In this document: positions 1 to 13,512 of the stretch, one piece after another
How the letters are laid out: each line of letters begins with the position of its first letter
Position numbering within the stretch: the first letter of the stretch is position 1
NCBI GenBank assembly: GCA_009823505.1
Contig: VZQC01012285.1
Coordinates: 204,333-268,332, forward strand
DNA: 64,000 nt
From: Rhizomys pruinosus
Lineage: Eukaryota; Chordata; Mammalia; Rodentia; Spalacidae
Direction of reading: 5' to 3'
Position numbers and translations under genes: made by a program
The notes under the pieces: model-generated
What the model was told of the DNA's origin: nothing
What the model saw: the letters and a program-made list of their open reading frames with translations, nothing else
Databases searched by the model: none

Positions 1-567
1 AGTCTTCCTTGTTTCCTGATCCTTTGCTCCTGAATAGCGGCTGTGGAAACTGAAGTATCGCCTTGTGGCTCAGCATCAAATCCTTGTGAAATAACTCTTC
101 ACCATCCTTGAACTGTGACCCCAGCTTTGTACTTCCTTTTCCCTGAGCCAGTACTCAAGGTGTCTGCCAAGAATGCTCACATGAGGAATAAGAAACGATG
201 CTTTCTTCCCTAGAGGGCTCATACTATATCTTTTGTTGTCATCTTTCTGGAAATGCTGAAGTTCTGTGATATTGAAGGCCATAAGAGAAAGAAAATAAAT
301 GCCATACAGACTCTATCTAATCCAAGGTTTCAATAATTGAAAGACATAATTGTATCTTGTATTCCACTGAGAAAAATGAAACTACATAAGTCAGTACTTT
401 CTTATATTTTTAAATCCTTGCTTTATATTCATTAAGTGAATACTTTGAGGGTTGTTGGCTATAGATGTTCACTCTGCATCATTATGTCCCATTTTTCTGT
501 TTCCTTTTGTATATAACTTTTCATTCCCAATGTCAGATCATAGTGCAAGCTTTTAAAAGACATCTTG

Positions 568-718
568 CCAGGCATGGTGGTACATGCCTTTAATCCCAGC
601 ACTCAGGAGGGAGAGGCAGTTGGATTTCTGTGGGTTCAAGAACAGCCTGGTCTACATAGTGAGCTCCAGGCCAGCTGGGACTAAAGGGAGACTCTGTCTC
701 AAAAAGACCAAAAAAAAA
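568..718 (+). repeat. B1 SINE
   Basis: A 7SL-derived body with the internal promoter-like start GGCATGGTGG and a poly(A) tail. It is flanked by the direct repeat AAAAGACATCTT at about 555-566 and 719-730, a target-site duplication that shows L1-mediated insertion. Confidence 0.9.
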
Positions 719-944
719 AAAAGACATCTTAAACAGCATTTAGACTCAACAAATGTTGTTCCAATCAATGGCAGTGCTATAAAGCGCCACTCCTGACCAA
801 GTATACACATGTTCATGCACAAAGGCAGCTACATCACAACTACTCACAGGTCAAGGGTAATAGCCTATATCATCCACTGCAAAATGCAATCTGATCTCCA
901 AGGTGCTGTTACATAATCAGCAAAATATGCTATTTTTTACTCTC

Positions 945-1560
945 CACTCTTTTTTAATTTATTTACTTTTCAAATTTTTATAAGCTTTTGTACATTTCCT
1001 AAAACAGTTCTTAATCAAATTTAGACCCCCTCTGATCCATGCTCTCCCCCCGCAACCCTGCAAACCCTGCACCTGACTTCATGTACTCCAACATACATGT
1101 TAAGTCTTATATAGTCAAGCATTTGTACACAGATATCCTTTGGTGCAAGTTCATCTGCTGGTCTAGTCAGACTATCTAGAGATCATAAGTAAGGCCTTCT
1201 CTTCCTCATCTAGTAGCAGTCAGCCTCCAGTAGTTCCCAGACTAGGGCTCTATTCTGGGACCTCATCTGATTGGGTTGGCATGAGTCCTGTGCATGATGT
1301 CACCATTGCCACAAGTTCCCATGTGTGAACTTCCTGTGGCTTGAAAGCCTCTGCTTCCCTATGTCCATGAACTAGCCCTGTCTCTTTCCATTCTTTGTCT
1401 TTCTTCTTCTTAATTTTTATTGAACTTTTGTGCATTTCATACAATATTTCTTAATCAAATTAAACCCATTCTACCATCCGTACCCTACCCTGCCAGAACT
1501 CATACATTCTGCCATATACATTAAGTCCTACTTTGCAATTTTCCTCATGGGCAACTGATG
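945..1560 (-). mobile_element. L1 3' end fragments, two in tandem
   Basis: Two successive segments begin with the complement of an L1 tail (TTTTTATTGAACTTTTGTGC-type, at about 945 and 1410). Each continues with the same L1 3' UTR sequence seen at 32.2, 37.2, 41.0 and 42.4 kb. Both are old and truncated. Confidence 0.65.
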
Positions 1561-1745
1561 ATATTTTCTGTCATTATCTACAGGGTCATGTCACCTGGAT
1601 GTTCCCTTTGACCCCAAAAGTAATGTATGAGAACAGAACTGCCTGATTTCCCCTTTTAAACCATCCATGAATCCAAGGTTGGGAAAGCATTGTAGGAAAT
1701 AGGAAGAGTAAACTTGGGAATTCATCATTTCCTGTGTGGGGTTGA

Positions 1746-1919
<174 letters not shown>

Positions 1920-2273
1920 TAATGTGCAGATCCTCTGGAACTAGATACAAAAGAGAAAAACAAAATCAAAGCATGGAAATGCAGCAGAGGCAAGTTCACT
2001 GAAAGTGACCAAGTCACCATAAAGGAAGAGTGGTCTACGGGAAGGAGGAGGAAGAGATGGGGCAGCAGCCCCAAACATCCCTCAAGGGAGAAAATGACTC
2101 AAGTGAACCATTTGAGATGAGCTATATTTAAATTGGATGCTTGGAATGGTTGTTTTACATTTTAAATCATGGTGATCTTTCATCTACTATTTCTGTTGAG
2201 ATAAAATATTGGTTTGAGGTTTCCTCCACCACTTAGAGGGATAAAAATCTTCTCTCAAATTTGCATTTTCCAG

Positions 2274-2388
2274 GAGTATGGCAGTCTGGCAACATGGAAT
2301 CATATTGGACATCGTGGAATATCAACTCTCATCTCTCACCTCCTCCTCAGAGAACTACCGGATAACTGGCACAGCTTTCTTCTCTGAG
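2274..2388 (+). pseudogene. MROH2B: MROH2B exon with GC donor
   Basis: Acceptor TTTCCAG. The phase joins the previous exon through a split AGG codon. The translation runs VWQHGIILDIVEYQLSSLT then SSSENYRITGTAFFSE and is open. The donor is GCAAGG, a GC-AG type site that is rare but tolerated, so it is not counted as a lesion. Confidence 0.75.
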
Positions 2389-2718
2389 GCAAGGAAGAAC
2401 AGACATCAGAACATAATCATTAGTCCCTTGGGATGTTTCTCAGATAGGTTGCAGAGCTCAGTGAAAGTAGAATCCACTGAAGAGAGACCCTTAAGGGGAA
2501 TTTCAGTAGTTAAGGGACCCATGATGACAAAAAGGCATAAGCAGGGAGTGAAAGGGAAAGGAAACCCGTCTCTCAACCACCCCCTGCAGAAACCAACCTT
2601 CCAGGGGAAAGAAGGGAGGAGAATAAGTGTGAGAGGCACAAAACACAAAGTAACCACTGAGAATGTTACTGCTCCTTCCAACTCTGGCATAAGGACTAGC
2701 CAATCCAAAGAAGGAACT

Positions 2719-2865
2719 TCTTTTTTTTTTTTTGAACAGGGTCTGTTTAGTTCCAGCTAGCCTGGAACTCAATATGTAGAACAGGCTGGCCTTGAACTCA
2801 CAGAGGTCCACCTGCCTCTACCTCCCAACTGCTGGGATTAAAGGCCTGAACCACCACACTCAGCC
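2719..2865 (-). repeat. B1 SINE
   Basis: Reverse-oriented B1 with its poly(A) read as poly(T). The direct repeat GAAGGAACTTCT occurs on both sides (about 2710 and 2868). Confidence 0.9.
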
Positions 2866-3149
2866 AGAGAAGGAACTTCTGATTTCAACAATAACTTCTG
2901 TTTTATTTGCATCACTTTTTCCTTTGAGATTATAAACATCCTCTTATCTAGGTTCTGGTTCTCCTTTCCTTGACCTGTAAGCAGCTCACATCTGAGTTCA
3001 GCCACTACAAGATCCTCTGGCCCACCTCAGAGAGTTGTCCTCTGCCCCACAGCAGGAAAGACCTTTTTTTTGACTATAGTTGTAATTCTTAGCACTCCTA
3101 AAGGATGGTGACTCCCTTAAAGTAAAGTAGTGGAGTATGTTAATTTCAC

Positions 3150-3296
3150 CTTATGAAGGAGCCGATCCTTTGGAAGCATGGAAATCTGTGAGATGTTCTG
3201 ATTTTCATGGATCAGAGTGCCTGGGATTCCAATGCTGCTCTGAGATAAATGGCCATCCACGGACTAGGCAACACAGCCATCGGGGCTCCTCACAAG
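3150..3296 (+). pseudogene. MROH2B: MROH2B exon with two stops and a lost acceptor
   Basis: Reads LMKEPILWKHGNL, stop, DVLIFMDQSAWDSNAALR, stop, MAIHGLGNTAIGAPHK, then donor GTAAGG. It is 49 codons long and phase 0 at both ends. The stops are TGA 3189-3191 (one C-to-T step from CGA, Arg) and TAA 3246-3248. The base pair before the exon is AC in TTAATTTCAC where AG is expected. Confidence 0.82.
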
Positions 3297-3536
3297 GTAA
3301 GGGGTAATGGACGGGGGGCATCATTTAAGTAGAGTTTCAATGTAATAATTCACTAACCCTCATCTGGTAGTGTCACAGAATGAAGTGAACAATTCCAATA
3401 TCTAGCCGAACTAATACTTTGGGGTTGAAGTGCCTGAGATCCTAACATAATCTCAATCTTCTTGTCCAGGGACTCCTACCATATTCTAGAAACACTTAAA
3501 GTAATTCAGAGATTAAGAGACCTTGTTTCAAAATAG

Positions 3537-3759
<223 letters not shown>

Positions 3760-4346
3760 TGAACAGATACAGGTTCAAGCAGTCATGGAAAAGACAATGC
3801 CAGTGCCCTGACCGCATTTCATGGCCAGTCCAGAGGGAGCTTGCATAACTCCCACAGAGGCTGCTGACTTCCAAAGTCTCCTGTCTGGGAGCACTCCCTG
3901 GTCCGGAAGAGCTGAGTGGTCTAAATGAAGTGGAATAGAATTGTTCGGGGAAGAAAACCCTGGGAACACGAGTTTATAGACGAATGGCTCAGTTTCCTCA
4001 TCCTACAGGAAGCTGGGTACCAGGTGCCTGTACAGACAGCACACTTCGCACACGCACTCAGTTTCTTCTCTTTCCTCCTTTTCCCTATCTCATTCTCACC
4101 CAGGCTTCTTGTTTGCTGGGCTTAGCTCCCAAATAAATCATTCACACCTCATTTGCTTTAGGAAATACATAAAATTGATACAATTCCCAATTCCTCAAAC
4201 ATTATCTGTTCTGTTACCCAAATTCAAGGATTCATTTTATCCAGGAGACAGTCAACCCTGTTTTTGTCCATAAAGTTTCACTGAAGTCCAGCCATAGTCA
4301 CTGATTGTGTAACAGCTGATAAACTGCTAAAGAGACCATAGTTCCC

Positions 4347-5955
4347 TGTGTCCCAGTATATGGTCTATTTTGGAGAATGTTCCATAAGGTGCTGAGTAGA
4401 AAGTGTATTCTCTGGTGTTTGGGTGAAATATTCGATAGATGTCTGTGAGGTCCATTTGGTGTATTGTGTCATTTAGTTCTGATGTCTCTCTGTTTATCCT
4501 TTGTCCTGTTGACCTGTCTAGGGGACTTAATGGGGTATTGAAGTCCCCTAGTATTAGTGTGCTGGGGTTAATCTGTGCCTTGAGATCCTGAAGAATTGTC
4601 TTTATAAAGTTTGGTGCACCGGTGTTTGGTGCATATATATTTATGATTGTGAAATCTTCATCGTCAATTATTCCTTTAATAAAGATGTAATGGCCTTCTT
4701 TGTCTCTTTTGATTTCTTTTGCTTTGAAGTCTATTTTGTCTGATATTAGAATAGCCACACCTGCTTTCTTTTTGGTACCATTTGCTTGGAATACTTTCTT
4801 CCATCCCTTCACTTAAGTTGGTACCTATCCTTGAAATTGAGATGGGTTTCTTGTAGACAGCATCTAGATGGGTTTTGTTTCCTAATCCATTCTCCCAGTC
4901 TATGCCTTTTGATTGGGGAGTTTAGCCCATTAATATTTAAGGTTATAATTGAAAGATGGATGTTGCTTCCTTTCACTTTATTATCCATTTGGGCTTCTAG
5001 CCTCTGATTTTGCTCCTATGAAACCTTTTCGTCAAAAACCTTGCAATTCAAATCTTAAAACTAACCACGGGAAAAGATTTGTTTGTTCCAATGGGACAAA
5101 ATGTCACCAACTTAACGGCTGAGAAAGAAAAGATACAGCTTTGCATTGAGTAGGATGTACCAAAAAGTGGCAACTGAAAGGTTGACCCGTCTGAACATTG
5201 AAAGGAAGAAAAGCCTCAGATTGCCATAAACATCGAACCCTTCTGTGGATCCTACATGTAACAACTATTTATAATGAGTCCTAATGAAACTTATACCTTC
5301 TAGGTGCCACAAAGGTTTTGATATGAGAGACTTTCTTGCCTTCCCCCCCCCATAGAACAAGGAGAAATATGATGATGATAAGGTCGTTCTCCAACTGTAA
5401 ATTGGAGACAACTATTATAGAGGATCTAAAGGTTACTCCTGGACAAACTGTCAGCCCATGAAAGGAAACAGCCAGAATTGACCAGAGTCCAAGTCAACAG
5501 CTCCAGAGAGAGTGGACTATTTTACTTCTCATCCACCTGTGCCCCTTTTCTAAGCCTAGGGAACAATCTGCGGAAGAGGGGGCATGGTAGAATGTAAAGG
5601 CTGCGATTGGGGTGAATGGTGAAACTACAGCGATGTAGTCTGGACACTCATTTGATCAACTTGATTGAACAAACAACCTGCCCCCCCCACTGGATGGTGG
5701 GGCTGTGGGGGTTTGGGCACAACAGCCTGCAGATTGGTTTTGCACGAAGGATGCTTGTACTCATGGATTATCACTTATAGCTAAAAAATGAAAAAAAAAA
5801 CAGAGAAAAATGCAGGACAGTTATGGCAGAATACATGATCTGGGATGGGGTGGGGGTGGGGGGGAAGGGAAAGGGAAATATGCCTTATCTGACTTGGAAA
5901 ATGATGTACGAAATGCACAAAGCATCAATAAAAATTAAATTAAAAAAAAAAAGAG
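4347..5955. mobile_element. Twin-primed L1-type insertion with spliced 3' unit
   Basis: Flanked by a 16-base target-site duplication AGAGACCATAGTTCCC at 4331-4346 and 5956-5971. The left part (4347-about 5010) is the start of L1 ORF2 in reverse orientation. It includes endonuclease sequence LILGDFNTPLSPLDRS and ends after DHILGH. The right part (about 5010-5955) is forward and ends in a G-rich purine tract, CATCAATAAAAATT and poly(A). This is the layout expected from twin priming. The forward part matches about 24.05-25.7 kb but lacks 740 bases there that begin GTAATC and end TTAGTAG. Confidence 0.85.
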
Positions 5956-7796
5956 AGAGACCATAGTTCCCACAAAGTCTAAATTATTTGACTGGTCACA
6001 AAAGTTCCGTCAGCAATCTTACGTATAGGAGAGTCATTTACTTTCTGTTTTGCAAGAACTGTATTTTAGTATTTATTTTTGTTTTATTCCCCTCCCTCAA
6101 TGTAACAATCCATTTCACAACTTAAATCCATTATTTTGTGATCTGTAGTGGTTTCTTCATGTGCCATTGCCAGAGGAGATGGGAGGCTGCTGGCTGCCTC
6201 CTCTAGCTATCCTTCATAAACATTCAGGCTTTATTAAATTACTTATTTACCTCTAGTCTCCAGACTGAAAAAAAATCTTCACTTCATTATTCATCATAAA
6301 CCTAATTTTTCTGTTCATTAAATATTTTATAAGCCACTGACTGAGTTGGATCTCCAAATAAGGCTTGAGAAGTATTAAATAAAACATTAGGAAAAATTAC
6401 CTCTCAAGTATGCTTTCTGGTTTATTTACTCTACTTTTTTGATATTTTTCTTTCTTCCTGAAATGTTGGCAATTTATTAACTTTAGGATCTATTGATTTT
6501 CAAGGTACAAGATATGTCCACAGTCAATATTTGTTAAATTTTATAATTTTTTTATTTGGTACTTTTTCTTTGTTTATATTGTAGTCTAACCTAGCTTTGA
6601 AAAACAGTTATTTTTCCCAAAAGCATTTTTTCTAAGTTACCCTCAAAATCAACCAATTTAGAATTTTCTCTAAAACAAATGTTCTTTTTGCACTATACAG
6701 ATAAGTGATCCAAATCTTTACCAGGGAACTGACTAAAGTCTTCTCTTTAGTACCAATCTGTTAGATTTCCTGGGCTCCTGTTGAAATAATAAATTTTCTC
6801 TTAAGTCTAAGCTCCCAGTAAGTTACAGTCTACCTAGAAGTTCCAAAACACTGTTTCACAGTGCTATTGTAGAAGAAAACTGTAAATTCTTGTTGGCTAT
6901 TAGGTTAAAAACTTCCTATTCCTAGTAGGGATTGATTCCATCACACTTGCATGAACACTGGACAAAAATATGCTATATGTCCTCTAATTGTGTTATCTTT
7001 CTGCAAGCATACTTAATTCTATGATACTTTGCCCCTTTATTTTGCATGCAATTCTGTGCTGGATTTTTCTCTTTTTTTCCTCCCAGGATGCAAATGCTTT
7101 CCTATAATTCCCAAAACATGGTAATGCTTCAGTGACAGGCAGAAGTGGAAGAGCATGTTGCTGTCCCATACTCCTGCCCCTTGAGCATGTTGCTGTCCCA
7201 TACCTGTCTCTTCTCCCTACACTGTCACTTTGAGCAATCTCTTTACTCTGTGTAAATCATTTTCTCAACTGAAAACATTGAGCTTGATCAATATTTCCTC
7301 ATTTTGAACTACTTTTGTGGGTCAGAACAGAAAATTTGTCTTTGATTTTTTTCCTTTTTTTGTAACTCTGAACCATATCAATGAAACTAGCAGACTTTCT
7401 TCCTCTACTATCTTACTCTTTAGTTTTTTACATCATTTCCAACTATCCTGAACAAAAGACAAAAGTTCTATAACTTCACATACTCAAGAGTAGGGCCAGG
7501 CAGGCTTTTGTTTTACTTAACACTCAAATCCCAATTCCTGAGCAGCCTTCAATCCCTTAAAAAATATTTGGCATCTTGAAGAAGCACTCTGGACTCTAGA
7601 CAACTTGGAACAGAGGCCGAATAGCTTTAGCCTGGGGTTTCAGCCAGGCCAGTTTATGTGAATGTGCAATAAATGGCCTTCTGCTGCCGATGCTACAATT
7701 TACTCTTCCTACAGTCATGCATCCCACTAACTATTCAAGGACAAAAATCAAGTCTCCAGTTCTATAATATATACAATGAAATCTGTGGAATTTTTT

Positions 7797-8031
7797 AATT
7801 TTTTTTTATTTAGTTATGTGTATGAGTGTACTGTCTGCATGTAGGTTTGTGCACCCGTGTCGTGCAATGCCGCGGAGGTAAGAAAAGGGTGTCTGATTCC
7901 CCTGGAACTGGAGTTCTCCTGGAATTGGAGTTACAGACGGTTCTCAGCCGCCATGTGGGTGCTGGGGATTGAACCTGGGTCCTCTGCAAGAGCGGTCGGA
8001 GCTCTTAACCACTAGGCCATCTCTCCAGCCC
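7797..8031 (-). repeat. B2/B3-type SINE
   Basis: Reverse copy of the tRNA-derived SINE; the + strand ends ...GGCCATCTCTCCAGCC. It is flanked by the duplication AATCTGTGGAATTTTT at about 7780 and 8032. The body is close to those at 28.3, 28.7 and 47.1 kb, so the subfamily is fairly young. Confidence 0.9.
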
Positions 8032-8207
8032 AATCTGTGGAATTTTTAAACTCATATTTGGTGAAGAGAAAACTTATGAAAAGAATCCTTAGAAAACACA
8101 AAGGTCCTGGCAAGGGTGCACCAGTGCCCAGATTTGAACCATCCTTTTCTGAAGTGGGGCAAGGTGGGGTGGATACCAAGAGGGTGCTGGCATAGAATGT
8201 CCTGTGA

Positions 8208-8441
<234 letters not shown>

Positions 8442-8687
8442 TAGTAAGCCTGGCCTGTCTCGCTGAGCCAGAAGCAGGTCTGAAGTCACCCTTCAGAACT
8501 GAACCTAAAAACACTTCTCCAACTCAGAGTTCCTTTTTGTCAATCCTCCTCAACTTTTTTCTTCTCTCCCTGACCCTGGGACAGTATCAACAATAACTCC
8601 AAAGCCCTTCTAAGCAGCAGCCATTATTACTCTTTTTCCTATATAGCAGAGCACTTATTCCCTCCTGGCAGACGATCCCAGTCCTAG

Positions 8688-9074
<387 letters not shown>

Positions 9075-9247
9075 TGATTAAATTTTGATTGAAATAACCA
9101 TAAGACAACCTTCCATCAATTAATCAATAAATGGCTGTGGGTGTTAACTGGCCTTTAGAGCTCTCTCGGGAGGGTATAGAGATGATAAATGTCATCAAGT
9201 TTCGCTTTCCAGTTTCTCTCTTTAAAACCCATCCATATCTCTTCTAG

Positions 9248-9350
9248 GCCAAGAAGAATCAGGAAATTCTGTGGACCCTCCACACACACTCATTCCCCTT
9301 CTTTGCCAGCAGCTAGGAGGTGATCAAGAGTGCAGCTGTCAAGCTCACAG
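9248..9350 (+). pseudogene. MROH2B: MROH2B exon with TAG
   Basis: Acceptor CTTCTAG, donor GTGACG. It reads AKKNQEILWTLHTHSFPFFA, SS, stop, EVIKSAAVKLT and leaves in phase 1. TAG lies at 9314-9316. Confidence 0.85.
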
Positions 9351-10317
9351 GTGACGTCACATCCACAGGCCCCGCCCACTTGTGTCTGTCCTTTGACATC
9401 AAGTTTTCACTTTGAATAAAAGCTTCCCTGGTATGAAACCGATGCAACAAAAAAACATGGGAGGGGTGAGTCCAGGAAGAAGTTTGTGCTGTGTCTTGTG
9501 ACATCATCTTTTTCTTTCACAAATGAAAGCTCACAGCTGCTTCCGACACAGCAGTTCCCCCCACCTGACTGCCCTCTCACGCTTCCCCAGGCTCTGCTTC
9601 TTCCAAGTCTGGGCTCTCTTTCTTTTCTCCAAGCCTTTTTTCCTCACCTGCTACTTTAAAATAAATGTCATGCTTTAATATTTGCCTCTTCCCTTCCTGT
9701 GAACACCACAGAGCATTCCCCCACGAAATTCAAGCTGATAACATGAGCAGCAAGTGATCTGGCACAGAGGGTTGGGGGCACATTGGTGTGAGGACCCATA
9801 ACCCTTGGTTCTGCTGTGCAACATGGGGTAGTCACCTTCCTGTCAGATCTATGAAACAGAAATAAGTGAATCTCTGAAGACGCTTATACTATGAGATAAT
9901 CTAAGTTTTCTCTGTAATCTCGTTCCACCTAACCCATCCCACAGTGCGCAGGTCTACCAGCACGGCCTAGTTCAATACCAAGGCCTAGGGATTCCTGACT
10001 GGATCTTTTATATCATCGTCTCAACTATAATGTGAATTTGTTGACTACAGAAATCACATTTTATATAAGTTTTAAACCTGATAAACATCTTCTCACTCCC
10101 AGAATGTCACTGTTTGAGTTTTCCAACTGCACTCTGAACCTGTGAACGCTTGTCAGTCATAGGACTCAAGACCCAACAGAAGTTCTGCTCTCCTCACCCT
10201 CAGAGGTGCTTGGGGACTTATACAATTTTCTCAGTCACCATTCAGACCTTATGCCTAGGTCTAGTCAGGTCCACTTTTCCCTTTAAAGTCAATAACTTTT
10301 TCTTTTGTTGACTCTAG

Positions 10318-10383
10318 ATGCCATTATTCTCCATTTGACCAACCAATATGTGGAGCTATTAGACAGAGAGCAGCTCACCATGC
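10318..10383 (+). pseudogene. MROH2B: MROH2B exon with lost donor
   Basis: Acceptor GACTCTAG. It reads AIILHLTNQYVELLDREQL and ends in phase 1 after ATG C. The next bases are ATAAGT where GTAAGT is expected. This is a G-to-A change at a CpG spanning the exon border, so the GT donor is gone. Confidence 0.8.
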
Positions 10384-10621
10384 ATAAGTACCAACTCTAG
10401 TTTGCTTCATTCTTGGAGAAAGAAAAATTAATTACTCCAAGTTCTAAATGATCCCATGAATAAAAAGCCTTAGTATCCAGTTATTTCCTGAGGCTTTCTA
10501 GACCCTGATTGAAATTTGTATGATTTGATAGCATCTTGCAGTTCCATGCCTTTTATGACATCATTCACAACAGACTTTTCTAATTATCTAAATCTACTGA
10601 CCACAAGGTTAAGGCCTGCTC

Positions 10622-10705
10622 TCCTCTTCCTCCTCCTCCTCCTCTTCCTCTTCCTCTTCCTCTTATTTTTCTTCTTCCTCTTCATTCTCCTTTTTCTCAT
10701 CCTTC
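10622..10705 (+). repeat. Pyrimidine-rich TCC/CTT microsatellite
   Basis: Interrupted run of TCC, CTCTTC and CTTCC units. Confidence 0.85.
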
Positions 10706-10962
10706 TCTTCCCATCCCCCTTTCCTGGGGATTAAAGTTTGTAATTGCTAAGCACACACTTAACCCCCAAACCACATTCACAACCCTTCATTCTTTATTTC
10801 CTTGCTGAAATCATTTCTCAGCTTTTAGAACAGAAAGTGAGCACTGTCCTGGGTCCCACACAGAACTGCCCTGTACAAAGCTGCTGTGCTGCTTGGCTTC
10901 ACTTGCTTTTCCTACTAGGCTCTGACTCCTTGTTCATGTAACGTTGCTATTCTTTATCTCAG

Positions 10963-11090
10963 GCCTACAAGCACTTTGACAGGACCCTTGTATCAGTGTC
11001 CAAAGAGCAACTGAAGCTACCTTACAGACCCTCCTGAGAAGGTGTAAAGAGAACAGCATCCCGTTGTAAACCATCAAGAAATAAACTGCT
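10963..11090 (+). pseudogene. MROH2B: MROH2B terminal exon with TGA
   Basis: Acceptor ATCTCAG. The frame reads RLQAL, stop (TGA 10977-10979, from CGA by CpG decay), QDPCISVQRATEATLQTLL and RRCKENSIPL, with the natural stop TAA at 11067-11069. The poly(A) signal AATAAA lies at 11080-11085, just 11 bases after the stop. Confidence 0.87.
11080..11085 (+). promoter_or_regulatory. MROH2B: Poly(A) signal of MROH2B
   Basis: AATAAA directly after the ancestral stop codon. Confidence 0.7.
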
Positions 11091-13500
11091 AGGCTTTTTC
11101 TAAAATTGACTCCTGTCTTTGTGCTATGAACTCACAAATTCGCAAGCATCCTGAGGGCAAACACTGTGCCTAGGATGAAAATCTTGTAGTGATATATTCC
11201 TTACTTTCTAGAATCTTCCTGGTGGCTTCCATTAATAAGAGGTAAATCCAATAAATTCACTTCAGGGATGGCCTGTTATTTGACTGGTGACAGCTGCATA
11301 GCTTTGCATAGATTAGACCCAGCTCTTGAGTCTTGAGTCTCCAACAGACATCAAAAAGTGGCATAGCTTGATACAATTGCACTGCCAGTAAGAAGAAAGT
11401 ACTGCTACTTTCTACACATAGCCTTTAATACCTGTGTCAGCCTTGAATTACTACTTACACTCTTCTCTTTCTAAAATATCACCACCTGTCTATTACCTCC
11501 TAGGTTGTAATTTGTGCATCTAGACTATGCTAGGTGCTTTTTTACAAAAGAATCTTTCTGGCATTCTACTAAATCATATGATTGTTTCCTTTCCCCTTTA
11601 TACTACAACAATACACTGTGCATGTTTTTGTACATATGCATTGAGTCCGGGAAACATATATGTTAACACTCTTCCTATATTTGATGTCCCTGAAAATTCC
11701 TACTGCTTCCATTCTAATATCATTACCTTCAAACACTTTGAGGAAATGTCTTCTATTCCTACAAAATGTAGAGACCAAAACAGTCTTTTGGATCAAAGGT
11801 TCTGGACCTAAATTTCCTTTATTCATTCACATTCATTGTGTACCTGCAGTTTTGGTGGCATTGTTAACGCTGCTGGGACCACAGCAATAAGAGAAAATAG
11901 AAAAATGCTCTGATGGAGTTTATATTCTGTGAAATCTTTGTATGTGCTCTAGAGGATGGAGCCAGCCTCCAATATGGTTTCCAATGATCCCAGGTCCTAG
12001 AGTTCAAGCCCCTGTATAATTTCCTCCTACAACAAACAAGACCGTCCTGTGCAATCAATAGAATGCTTCAGAAATGATGGGCTGTGACTTCCAAGACAGG
12101 ATCTTAGAAGATATTGTGCACTCCTCAATAGACCCTAACACAAATGGCAGAATGTATGAATTCTGGTGGAGGGTGGGCAGTTGCAAGAGGGTGCCAAGGA
12201 GACTCAGGTATAAAGCCAATTAAGACTGAAATTTTGTGTAATAAATATAACAGAAATTCCATTAAATAAAATATTTTTGTCTTTTTGAGACAGGGTCTCC
12301 CTATAGCTCCAGCTGGCCTGGAACTCACTATGTAGACCAGGCTATTCTTAAACTCACAGAGATCCACCTGACACTGCCTCCCGAGTGCTAGGATTAAAGG
12401 CGTGTGCAACCACTGCACTTAAAGATGGTTCTTAGCTGCCATATGGGTGCTGGGATTTGAACCCGGTCCTCTGCAAGAGCAGTCAGCACTCTTAACCACT
12501 GAGGCATCCCTCCAGACCCTAAATAAAATAATTTTAATTTAAAAAAAAGATATTGTGCACTCCTAAGTCATTTGTTCAGGAAAAGCACTGCAATCCGAGA
12601 GCTCTGTGCCAGAACCAACCTAAGCTACTCCCAAATTCCTGAGCCACAGAGCTATTTGGAATAATAAATCTTGTGTTTTAAGACACTAAGTTTTGAGGGT
12701 AATTTGTTATGCACCAGTAGGTAACTATTGCATGGAAGATCTGTGATTCCACCAAAATGGTTTGCAAAGTTCTATGTATAATTGCATAGGTGTATTATCT
12801 GGGTAATGGCCTTCATTAAATTCTTAATGGAGTCGAAACTATTCCCAAGCTTAACATATATGAAACAGAGCAAGAAAAAGACGACAAGAATATGGGTTTA
12901 ATTGACCTCTTTTGGCAGGTTATTTTAAATCAAATAACTTTTCAAAATCCAATGAAACTTTCTTCACTGCTGAAATATTTTTTTCTTTCCACACTAACTG
13001 ATGTGATATCCTACTAGCCATGAGAAGCAAATGAACACTTGAAAAGTGGTTCATTTTAAATTAAATTAAATTTTAATTTTGTACAGTCTCAATTTTAATT
13101 GAGCATCTGCATATAGTTTGGCGTTATAACATTGCACTGGATAGCTTCAGAATGTAGGGTGGGGGATCCTTAATACAATCTGGTTTGAGCTGGATAGGGT
13201 GGTATATGCCAGTAATCCCAGCACTCAGGAGGTAGAGGCAGGAAAATCAGGAGTTCGAGGTCACCTACAGCTACTTATAAAATAGTTCAATGCCAATCAG
13301 GGATATGTAATTTAAAAAAATTTTTTTAAATAATAATAATTATAGGTAATCCTCAATAGTAGTATAAATTTGACATGGCACCTTTTTATGTATCCACATG
13401 TCACTGCCTACTTAGACTGAACCACAGAATAAGCCATAGTCAGAGAAACTTAGCTCTTTTCCTCTACAGCAATGCTTTCTACCAATCTCTCCCAACCAGT
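11090..13500. other. Intergenic, MaLR-like LTR interrupted by SINEs
   Basis: No gene seen. About 11950-12120 and 12556-12750 form one old MaLR-like LTR; the end resembles the TTTTAAGACACTAAGTTTTG ... AACTATTGCA type. It is interrupted by a composite insertion (about 12127-12550) flanked by AGATATTGTGCACTCCT. A divergent B1-like fragment lies at about 13186-13310. Confidence 0.5.
12127..12550. mobile_element. Composite L1-like fragment, B1 and B2/B3 SINE
   Basis: The 5' portion resembles an L1 3' end (GGCAGAATGTATGAATTCTG...). A reverse B1 (about 12280-12420) and a reverse B2/B3 remnant (about 12423-12530) follow. The whole lies between the direct repeats AGATATTGTGCACTCCT at about 12109 and 12549. 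Confidence 0.65.
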
Positions 13501-13512
13501 ATAATTTCCTGC

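Noticed and set aside
3159..3191. A 2-base deletion in the MROH2B exon at 3150
   Set aside because: Reading from LMKEPILWKHGNL shows one consistent frame with a TGA. The frameshift came from choosing the wrong start.
3470..3536. In-frame TAG at 3534 first read as a further MROH2B stop
   Set aside because: The upstream exon ends APHK and the following exon starts VKKHKQ in phase 0, so AAATAG is the splice acceptor and this sequence is intron.
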